5,145 nucleotides of DNA from Allobrachymonas sp. GTDB lineage: Bacteria; Pseudomonadota; Gammaproteobacteria; Burkholderiales; Burkholderiaceae_C. Below the pieces are notes generated by a model. It was not told the origin of the DNA, did not search any database, and saw only the letters and a list, made by a program, of their open reading frames with translations. Below, piece by piece: positions 1-5,145 of this stretch (the first letter of the stretch is position 1; every line of letters starts with the position of its first letter). Location of the stretch: assembly GCA_030538335.1 (NCBI GenBank), contig JAUNUE010000120.1, positions 1 through 5,145 on the forward strand, read 5' to 3'. Made by a program: the position numbers and the translations under genes.

Positions 1-410
1 CCGATCAGCGCGCAGCCGGCCTGCGCGCAGCCTTCGGCGATGCCGCCCACCACGGCGGCCGCCGTGTCCACCTCCAGCTTGCCGCAGGCGAAGTAGTCCA
101 GAAAGAACAGCGGCTCGGCGCCCTGCACCAGCACGTCGTTCACGCTCATGGCGACCAGGTCAATGCCCACGGTGTCGTGCATATTCCATTCAAACGCGAG
201 TTTGAGCTTGGTGCCCACGCCATCGGTGCCGCTGACGAGCACCGGCTCCTGGTAGCGTTTGGGAATTTCAAACAGCGCGCCAAAACCGCCAATGCCGCCC
301 AGCACGCCTTCGCGCAGGGTTTTTTTGGCCAGGGGTTTGATGCGGTCAACCAGCGCCTCGCCTGCATCGATATCTACGCCAGCGTCTTTGTAGGAAATGG
401 GGGTCTGCAT
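1..410 (-). CDS. purM: Phosphoribosylformylglycinamidine cyclo-ligase (AIR synthetase), N-terminal part
   Basis: PurM is the cytosolic enzyme of de novo purine synthesis that closes FGAM to aminoimidazole ribonucleotide (AIR) using ATP. The minus-strand reading frame opens at the ATG at 410-408 with MQTPISYKDAGVDIDAG and stays open to the left edge. It gives 136 complete codons, about 40% of the usual 345-350 residues, so the gene is cut by the window and not broken. Visible family motifs are SYKDAGVDI (residues 6-14, ATP-site region), a glycine-rich stretch LGGIGGFGALF (37-47), GTDGVGTK (61-68), and the block GIDLVAMSVNDVLVQGAEP (82-100) followed by LFFLDYF. The chosen start puts SYKDAGVDI at the normal distance from the N terminus, and no better in-frame start is seen. 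No clear Shine-Dalgarno sequence precedes it. It is divergent from the permease gene. Identification is very secure; only the C-terminal part is unseen. Confidence 0.96.
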   Translation of the reverse strand, partial: MQTPISYKDAGVDIDAGEALVDRIKPLAKKTLREGVLGGIGGFGALFEIPKRYQEPVLVSGTDGVGTKLKLAFEWNMHDTVGIDLVAMSVNDVLVQGAEPLFFLDYFACGKLEVDTAAAVVGGIAEGCAQAGCALI

Positions 411-661
411 GGATGGTAAGGGTCTGGGGCAAATACAAAAAGAGCAACGCGCCTGGTGGTCAGAAAGAGGCATCAAACTTCGTGGTTCGCATGGGGCAAC
501 AAAGATAATGCGTTTCGGCTACAGTTCAGTGGTTTTTCGGTGTCAGCCGGGCATGCGAAACTGCGCACATGCGCGCTGGAGCCTGTATTGTAAGAGTGCG
601 TTTGTAGTATCAGGTGCACGGTTGTACCTTTGACACACTTTCTTCCCCTTCTGAATCATCC
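411..661. promoter_or_regulatory. Divergent intergenic region between purM and the permease gene
   Basis: This spacer must carry the promoters for purM (leftward) and the permease gene (rightward). It is visibly more AT-rich (about 50% GC) than the flanking genes. The best -10-like hexamer is TACAAT on the minus strand (592-587, 5/6 to consensus). It lacks a convincing -35 partner and would give purM a leader of roughly 170 bases. On the plus strand, GATAAT (504-509, 5/6) also lacks a good -35. A perfect TTGACA at 630-635 has only CTGAAT 15 bases downstream, too close to the permease start to be convincing. A short inverted repeat, GCGCA-CA-TGCGC (563-574), and two direct copies of CATGCG (552-557 and 568-573) are present. 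No recognised operator, riboswitch or small gene is evident. The region is regulatory by position; the individual elements are guesses. Confidence 0.5.
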
Positions 662-1738
662 ATGCAATTTACCCGTTACCAAAAGCGCGTTGCTTCCTGG
701 GCGCTGATCATCGCCCTGATGACGCTGCTGCTGTGGTTGCTTTCGTCGTCGCTGGCGCCGTTTGCCGTGGCCGGCGTGCTGGCCTACGCCTTGAACCCGC
801 TGGTCGACCGGATCGACGGGCTGTTCCGCGGCAAGATGCCACGCTGGATCGCTGTGGCAGTAGTGGTGTTTGTGCTGATGTTGACCATTACGGGCATCTT
901 CATGTTGGTGGTGCCGCTGTTCATCAAGCAGGCGCCTGCGCTGGGCCAGCAGGTGCCGCAATTGTTCGAAAACGCCAAGGACTGGATTGAGGCACAAGCC
1001 GCGCGCTATGGTGTGCGGCTGCAATTGAATCTGGGCACGTTCAAGGAATGGCTGCAGGCATTTTTCCAGAACAGCGAAAAAATCACCCAGGCGGGCACCA
1101 CCGTGGCGTCTTCGCTCAAGGCGGGTACCAATGTGGTGATGCTGGTGTTAGGTTACCTCACGCTGGTGCCGCTGGCGCTGTATTACCTGCTGGTGGACTG
1201 GGACCGCTTTATCGGCGGCCTGTTTGCGCTGGTGCCCTTGCGCATGCGGGATTCGGTGCGCAGCTTCGCGCAAGAGGCCGACGCCGTGCTGGGCCAGTAC
1301 CTGCGCGGGCAGTTGCTGGTCATGGCGATCATGGCGGTTTTTTACAGCGTCGGGTTGATGCTGTTCGGGCTGGACCTGGCCTGGTCGATCGGCATTTTTA
1401 CCGGCATTGCCATGTTCATTCCTTACGTAGGTTTTGCCATGGGGCTGGTCATGGCGGCCATTGCAGGCATTTTGCAGTTGGGTTTTGCCAAGGCGGCGCT
1501 GATGGTGGCCGTGGTGTACGGGCTGGGGCAGTTGCTCGAGAGCTTTTACCTGACGCCACGTTTGGTGGGCGAGCGCATCGGCCTGCACCCGCTGGTGGTG
1601 ATTTTTGCCTTGCTGGCGTTTGGGCAGTTGTTTGGCTTTGTGGGGGTACTCATTGCCTTGCCGGCAAGCGCAGTGCTGCTGGTGGCGGTGCGCCGCATGC
1701 GGGCAACGTATCTGCAAAGCCATCTTTACAAGAACTGA
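662..1738 (+). CDS. AI-2E/PerM-family membrane permease
   Basis: This is a 358-residue inner-membrane protein of the AI-2E transporter (PerM/YdiK/TqsA) family. It has hydrophobic segments near residues 12-28, 32-48, 62-86, 156-178, 212-234, 240-272 (probably two helices), 276-290 and 308-345. A large soluble stretch (about 90-150) lies between the third and fourth, as is typical of the family. The C-terminal family signature is clear: ESFYLTPRLVGERIGLHP (293-310), then an FGQLFGFVGVLIALP stretch (320-334). The ATG at 662 (MQFTRYQKR) is preferred because a basic segment then leads directly into the first helix. An in-frame GTG at 614 would add 16 residues without membrane or family features. 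No Shine-Dalgarno sequence is seen. Members export diverse solutes (autoinducer-2 in TqsA, Na+/H+ exchange in some), so the substrate here cannot be assigned. The gene sits 50 bases before hda with no terminator-like hairpin between them. Confidence 0.92.
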   Translation: MQFTRYQKRVASWALIIALMTLLLWLLSSSLAPFAVAGVLAYALNPLVDRIDGLFRGKMPRWIAVAVVVFVLMLTITGIFMLVVPLFIKQAPALGQQVPQLFENAKDWIEAQAARYGVRLQLNLGTFKEWLQAFFQNSEKITQAGTTVASSLKAGTNVVMLVLGYLTLVPLALYYLLVDWDRFIGGLFALVPLRMRDSVRSFAQEADAVLGQYLRGQLLVMAIMAVFYSVGLMLFGLDLAWSIGIFTGIAMFIPYVGFAMGLVMAAIAGILQLGFAKAALMVAVVYGLGQLLESFYLTPRLVGERIGLHPLVVIFALLAFGQLFGFVGVLIALPASAVLLVAVRRMRATYLQSHLYKN

Positions 1739-1763
1739 TCCTGTCAAACGGCCTCACTACAAT
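1735..1763 (+). promoter_or_regulatory. Candidate internal sigma70-type promoter for hda
   Basis: The -10 hexamer TACAAT (1758-1763) matches the TATAAT consensus at 5 of 6 positions. It is preceded at exactly 17 bases by CTGATC (1735-1740), a weak -35 that shares the central TGA with TTGACA and overlaps the permease stop codon. Transcription would begin near 1770, giving hda a leader of about 19 bases from the ATG at 1789. This arrangement also argues against the upstream in-frame ATG at 1774, which would have almost no leader. The assignment rests on motif matching only. Confidence 0.45.
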
Positions 1764-1788
1764 AGCGCTTTTGATGCATGCCGTGCCC

Positions 1789-2490
1789 ATGAAGCAGATT
1801 CCCCTTGCCCTGGCGCTTGACGAACCCCCGCGCCTGGACAACCTGATTGCAGGCGCCAACCGTGTGGCGCTGGCCCATGTGCAGCAGGCCTTGCAGCAGG
1901 GCGATCTGCCCGGTACACCCACCTATCTGTGGGGCGACAAGGGCAGTGGCAAGACGCACTATCTGCGCGCCATCCGTACCGCCTTGCAGGAGCAGGGCAT
2001 GGCGTTTGGCTGGCTCGATGCCCAGACAACGCGGGTGCCTGAATTTGACATGCAGTGGCAGGCCGTGCTGCTGGACGATGTGGACTTGTTTGATGCCGCG
2101 CGCCAGCACACGGCGTTCAACTGGTTTGTCAATGCCATGACACCTGCTGAAGGCCCGCCACGCTGGGTGGTGGCTGCAGGTGCCTTGCCCGTGGCCGATC
2201 TGCCCGTGCGCGAAGACCTGCGCACGCGCCTCGGCTGGGGGCAGGTATTTGGCCTGCAGCCCTTGTCGGATGCCGATGTGGCGCAAGCCTTGCGGCAAGC
2301 GGCACAGCAACGTGGGCTGGTGCTAGGCGATGGCTTGCTGGCCTATATGCAGACACGCTTTGCGCGCAGCACCGGTAGCCTCATGGCTTTGCTCGAGCGG
2401 CTTGATGCCTATGCCCTGCAAACCCGCCGCCCCTTGACCATCGCGCTGTTCCGCCAGATGCTCAACGAAGAAACGACCGAAACCCATTGA
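1789..2490 (+). CDS. hda: DnaA regulatory inactivator Hda
   Basis: Hda is a 233-residue AAA+ protein related to the ATPase domain of DnaA. In E. coli it binds the DNA-loaded sliding clamp and stimulates hydrolysis of ATP bound to DnaA (RIDA), preventing re-initiation of replication. Family features are all present: an N-terminal clamp-binding motif QIPLAL (3-8), Walker A GDKGSGKT (49-56), Walker B LLDDVDL (94-100), a sensor-1-like strand VVAAG (127-131), box VII DLRTRLGWG (143-151) with the likely arginine finger R147, QVFGLQPLSD (152-161), and a sensor-2-like region with R193. There is no DNA-binding domain IV, as expected for Hda and unlike DnaA. The start at 1789 places the clamp motif right after Met; ATG 1774 would add five residues (MHAVP). 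A candidate promoter lies just upstream. The HAD gene follows closely, suggesting co-transcription. Confidence 0.95.
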   Translation: MKQIPLALALDEPPRLDNLIAGANRVALAHVQQALQQGDLPGTPTYLWGDKGSGKTHYLRAIRTALQEQGMAFGWLDAQTTRVPEFDMQWQAVLLDDVDLFDAARQHTAFNWFVNAMTPAEGPPRWVVAAGALPVADLPVREDLRTRLGWGQVFGLQPLSDADVAQALRQAAQQRGLVLGDGLLAYMQTRFARSTGSLMALLERLDAYALQTRRPLTIALFRQMLNEETTETH

Positions 2491-2511
2491 AGAATGTGTT
2501 CAACCATAGAC

Positions 2512-3204
2512 ATGCCCCAACGATTGCACATTGCCCTGTTCGACCTTGACCACACCCTGTTGCCGATTGACTCCGACTACACCTGGACCACTTACACCAA
2601 CGCCATGGGCTGGACCCGGCCCGAAGAAGTCGAACAGCAAAACGAGGTGTTTTTTGCCCAATACAAAGCGGGCACACTCGACATGAACGATTACGTGCGC
2701 TTCGTGACGCAGCCCGTGCGCGATTTTTCGCCGCAGCAGTTGCAGGCCACGCTACAGCGCTATGTGCAGGAATACATCGTGCCGCACATTCGCCCTGAGG
2801 CACTTGAATTGCTGGCGCAACACCGCGCCGCTGGCGAAACGCTGGTCATGACCACGGCCACCAACCGGCTGATCGGTGGCGCAGTAGGGCAGCACCTGGG
2901 CTTTGCCGGTGACCACATCCTTTCTACCGAATTGCAGTTTCGCGACGATGGCCGCATCACCGGCGATGTGGCAGGCGAACCCAATCTGCGCGAAGGCAAG
3001 GTGCACAATTTCGGCCATTGGCTGGCGGCGCGCGGCCTGGGTTATGCCGACGTGCACATCACTTTCTATTCCGACTCGATGAACGATTTGCCCCTGCTGG
3101 AAAAAGCCGATGTGCCCGTGGCAACCAACCCGGATGACGCCTTGCGCGCCGTGGCGCAGCAGCGCGGCTGGCGTGTGCTGGACTTGTTCGAGACCATCGC
3201 ATGA
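2512..3204 (+). CDS. HAD-superfamily IB (SerB-like) phosphatase
   Basis: This is a 230-residue cytosolic phosphohydrolase of the haloacid dehalogenase superfamily, subfamily IB. Motif I is DLDHT (11-15), with nucleophile D11 and acid/base D13. Motif II is in MTTATN (113-118), motif III is K163 in REGK, and motif IV is SDSMNDLP (187-194), with metal ligands D188 and D192. All catalytic residues are intact. The segment between motifs I and II (about 16-105) is helical in character, the C1-type cap of SerB-like enzymes. The substrate is not determined by sequence. Automated annotation often says phosphoserine phosphatase, and related proteobacterial proteins have been reported to act on histidinol phosphate; either is an inference here. 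An in-frame ATG at 2494 would add MCSTID and leave a 3-base gap after hda. I prefer 2512 because IALFDLDHT then starts near the N terminus, but neither start has a usable Shine-Dalgarno. The stop overlaps the pcnB start. Confidence 0.88.
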   Translation: MPQRLHIALFDLDHTLLPIDSDYTWTTYTNAMGWTRPEEVEQQNEVFFAQYKAGTLDMNDYVRFVTQPVRDFSPQQLQATLQRYVQEYIVPHIRPEALELLAQHRAAGETLVMTTATNRLIGGAVGQHLGFAGDHILSTELQFRDDGRITGDVAGEPNLREGKVHNFGHWLAARGLGYADVHITFYSDSMNDLPLLEKADVPVATNPDDALRAVAQQRGWRVLDLFETIA

Positions 3205-4865
3205 TTGCACGTTTCATCAACAAGATTCTCGGCAAGGAAGCGCAGGGCCAGTTCGGCAAGCGCGTGGAAGTTCCTGCCTCCACGCACGGCATCGATCCGT
3301 CGCTGGTGGACGAGCGCGCCATTCAGGTCGTGCATACCTTGAAGCAGGCGGGCTACGAGGCCTACATCGTCGGCGGCGCCGTGCGCGACCTGCTGCTGGG
3401 TTTGCCGCCCAAGGATTTTGACGTAGCCACCAACGCCACGCCCGAACAGGTCAAGGGACTGTTCCGCCGCGCCTTCATCATTGGGCGGCGCTTCCGCATC
3501 GTGCATGTGGTGCATGGGCGCGGGCGCGAGCATGAGGTGGTGGAAGTATCAACCTTTCGGGCATTCCTCGACAACGCTGCCGCGGAACAGGTGCAGGGCA
3601 ACGAAAAAACCAGTCGCCATGCGCTGGCCGGCATGCAGCACGCCGTGGGCAGCTCGGGCCGTGTGCTGCGCGACAACGTCTGGGGCAGCCAGGCCGAAGA
3701 TGCTGCCCGGCGCGACTTTACGCTCAATGCCCTGTACTACGACCCGCAGCGCCAGATCGTGGTCGATTACCACAATGGCATGGCCGACGCCAAAAAGCGC
3801 ACCATCCGCATGATCGGCGATGCCACCAAGCGCTACCGCGAAGACCCGGTGCGCATCATCCGCGCCGTGCGTTTTGCCGCCAAGCTGTCGGCGTTGGGTT
3901 TCAAGCTCGACAAGAACACGGCGGCACCCATCAAGCAATGCCTGCCCTTGCTTGATGACGTGCCGCACAGCCGCCTGTTTGACGAGATGCTCAAACTGCT
4001 GCAAACCGGCCATGCGCTGGCCACCATCGACAAACTGCGGCAACTGGGTCTGCAAGACGGCATCTACCCCTTGCTGACGCTGGCGGTGGAACGGGCCGAC
4101 GACCCCTTCATGCGCAGCGCTCTGCAGGACACCGACCGGCGCGTAGGCGATGGTCGGCCGGTGGCGCCAAGCTTTTTGCTCGCCTGCTTGTTGTGGCAGG
4201 ACGTGCGCACGGGCTGGGCCGACAAGCAGGCCCAAGGCATGCCGCCTTTTGTGGCCTTGCAGCAGGCCATTGACGAAACCTTTGATGCGCACATCGGCGA
4301 TGTATCGGGCCGCGGCAAGCTGGCCGCCGACATGCGCGAAATCTGGATGATGCAACCGCGCTTTGACAAGCGCACAGGCAACAGCCCTTACAGCCTGATT
4401 GCGCAACTGCGCTTCCGTGCCGGGTTCGATTTTTTGCGCCTGCGCGCGGCGGTAGGCGAAATCAACGAAGAACTGGCAACCTGGTGGCAAACGTTTAGCA
4501 CCGCCAACGACGCCATGCGCGAAGACCTGATTGCCCAGGCGCGCGAACAACAGCGGGCACAACAGGCCGCAGCGCAGAAGAGCAGGGTGCAGCGGCAGGC
4601 CGCAGGCGGTGACGATGCCGCGCTGGATGAAGCCGAACCGGCCAAAAAGCGCCGTCGCCGCAAACGCAAACCGGCCAATGGCAAACAGCGTGAAGCGCAC
4701 GAACTGTCTGATGCAGAACACGGGCATGCGCAACCCGAAGATATTGCATCTGCTGATGAATCGGCAGATGCCAATACGCAGGCAGACCAGAAACCACGCC
4801 GCCCCCGGCGGCGCAAGCCTGCGTCCCGTCCGGCAGCGGCCAATGATGAAACAGGTACCGACTGA
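3201..4865 (+). CDS. pcnB: Poly(A) polymerase I with extended basic C-terminal tail
   Basis: PcnB adds poly(A) tails to RNA 3' ends, which promotes decay by exonucleases and, in E. coli, controls plasmid copy number through antisense RNA turnover. The 554-residue product belongs to the class II nucleotidyltransferases shared with CCA-adding enzymes. Visible are GGAVRDLLLG (58-67), the catalytic DFD (72-74), RRDFTLNAL (170-178), REDPVRIIRAVRFAAKL (213-229) and PHSRLFDEMLKLL (255-267). The segment IIGRRFRIVHVVHG (93-106) resembles the motif that separates poly(A) polymerases from CCA-adding enzymes in proteobacteria, supporting PcnB over Cca. From about residue 441 the protein becomes a glutamine/alanine-rich, probably disordered tail. 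It has two basic clusters, KKRRRRKRK (482-490) and RRPRRRK (533-539), either side of an acidic stretch. The total is roughly 80-90 residues longer than E. coli PcnB. The start ATG overlaps the preceding stop (ATGA), indicating translational coupling. Confidence 0.95.
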   Translation: MIARFINKILGKEAQGQFGKRVEVPASTHGIDPSLVDERAIQVVHTLKQAGYEAYIVGGAVRDLLLGLPPKDFDVATNATPEQVKGLFRRAFIIGRRFRIVHVVHGRGREHEVVEVSTFRAFLDNAAAEQVQGNEKTSRHALAGMQHAVGSSGRVLRDNVWGSQAEDAARRDFTLNALYYDPQRQIVVDYHNGMADAKKRTIRMIGDATKRYREDPVRIIRAVRFAAKLSALGFKLDKNTAAPIKQCLPLLDDVPHSRLFDEMLKLLQTGHALATIDKLRQLGLQDGIYPLLTLAVERADDPFMRSALQDTDRRVGDGRPVAPSFLLACLLWQDVRTGWADKQAQGMPPFVALQQAIDETFDAHIGDVSGRGKLAADMREIWMMQPRFDKRTGNSPYSLIAQLRFRAGFDFLRLRAAVGEINEELATWWQTFSTANDAMREDLIAQAREQQRAQQAAAQKSRVQRQAAGGDDAALDEAEPAKKRRRRKRKPANGKQREAHELSDAEHGHAQPEDIASADESADANTQADQKPRRPRRRKPASRPAAANDETGTD

Positions 4866-4873
4866 AGTTCGTC

Positions 4874-5145
4874 ATGCAGCAATCGAGCGATCTTGGCGAT
4901 GAAATGGTGCCTGCATGGCTGGCCTTGGGTGCCAACTTGGGCGATGCGGTGCAGACGGTATGCGCCGCCATGGATGCGATCCAGCACTGGCCGCAAACGC
5001 GCGTGGCGGCCGCTTCGTCGCTGTACCGCACCGCACCGGTGGATGCCACGGGGCCGGATTTCATCAACGCCGTGGTGCAGATTGCCACCCGCCTGCGGCC
5101 TGAAGCTTTGCTGGCGCAGTGCCAGCAAGCTGAAGCAGCAGCAGG
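4874..5145 (+). CDS. folK: 6-hydroxymethyl-7,8-dihydropterin pyrophosphokinase, N-terminal part
   Basis: FolK transfers pyrophosphate from ATP to 6-hydroxymethyl-7,8-dihydropterin, the step before dihydropteroate synthase in folate synthesis. The frame opens at ATG 4874, eight bases after the pcnB stop, and runs off the right edge. It gives 90 complete codons, a bit over half of a typical 160-residue enzyme. Family motifs are LALGANLGDA (16-25), SSLYRTAPVD (48-57) and GPDFINAVVQIATRLRPEAL (60-79), then CQQAEAAAG where family members end the equivalent helix with an IE...GR motif. The next in-frame ATG, at 4904, would shorten the protein by ten residues and still keep the first motif, so the start is uncertain. 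Only a weak GAAG precedes 4874. The close spacing suggests co-transcription with pcnB. The ATP-binding half lies outside the window. Confidence 0.93.
   Translation, partial: MQQSSDLGDEMVPAWLALGANLGDAVQTVCAAMDAIQHWPQTRVAAASSLYRTAPVDATGPDFINAVVQIATRLRPEALLAQCQQAEAAA

Noticed and set aside
397..633. A 78-codon plus-strand open frame across the intergenic spacer
   Set aside because: It overlaps the purM start, has no recognisable protein features or ribosome binding site, and runs through the region expected to hold the divergent promoters.
630..656. Perfect TTGACA as the -35 of a permease promoter
   Set aside because: The only -10-like partner (CTGAAT, 651-656) is at 15-base spacing with 3/6 matches and would start transcription at the start codon itself.
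614..661. GTG start giving the permease 16 extra residues
   Set aside because: The extra residues are polar and unlike the family's N terminus; ATG 662 gives the usual basic-then-hydrophobic start.
1148..1747. A 199-codon minus-strand open frame opposite the permease
   Set aside because: Its composition is dominated by His and Gln, the antisense image of a hydrophobic membrane protein. It has no recognisable domain or start signal.
1048..1788. A long in-frame extension upstream of hda that would fuse about 247 residues to it
   Set aside because: The extension runs out of frame through the permease gene and reads as low-complexity Gly/Ala/Arg. Real Hda similarity starts at the Met at 1789.
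3549..4733. A 394-codon open frame on the minus strand opposite pcnB
   Set aside because: It lies wholly antisense to a clearly conserved pcnB, its translation shows no family motif, and it is rich in His, Gln, Arg and Ala, typical of the complement of GC-rich coding DNA.
1..5145. A hidden mobile element, defence system, CRISPR array, tRNA or other new system
   Set aside because: Every stretch over 300 bases is accounted for by conserved housekeeping genes. I saw no repeat arrays, terminal inverted repeats, target duplications, tRNA-like cloverleaf or abrupt composition shift.

Overview
The window is an ordinary chromosomal housekeeping segment from a betaproteobacterium, most likely Burkholderiales and probably family Comamonadaceae. 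The basis is the gene order (purM, divergent AI-2E/PerM-type transporter, hda, SerB-like HAD hydrolase, pcnB, folK), the protein sequences themselves, and GC-rich coding DNA next to a more AT-rich spacer. The genus cannot be fixed from the sequence alone. I found no mobile element, CRISPR array, tRNA, rRNA or phage-like gene.

Layout: the first 410 bases hold the N-terminal part of purM on the minus strand, cut by the left edge. A 251-base spacer of about 50% GC separates it from a plus-strand series that fills the rest. In order, this series is a membrane permease of the AI-2E/PerM family (662-1738), the DnaA regulator Hda (1789-2490), a SerB-like HAD phosphatase (2512-3204), poly(A) polymerase I PcnB with a long basic tail (3201-4865), and the start of folK (4874 to the right edge).

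How the genes relate: purM (purine synthesis) is transcribed away from the others. The plus-strand genes are tightly packed. Gaps are 50, 21 (or 3) and 8 bases, and the HAD and pcnB genes overlap by 4 bases (ATGA), so they probably share transcripts. A good -10 hexamer (TACAAT) in the 50-base gap before hda suggests that hda and its downstream genes also have their own promoter. Their functions are diverse: replication-initiation control, a small-molecule phosphatase, RNA 3'-end polyadenylation and folate synthesis. The grouping therefore looks like a conserved housekeeping cluster, not a dedicated pathway.

No previously undescribed system is evident. The points most worth checking are the PcnB tail, the unassigned substrate of the HAD enzyme, the internal hda promoter, and the lack of clear Shine-Dalgarno sequences before these genes.
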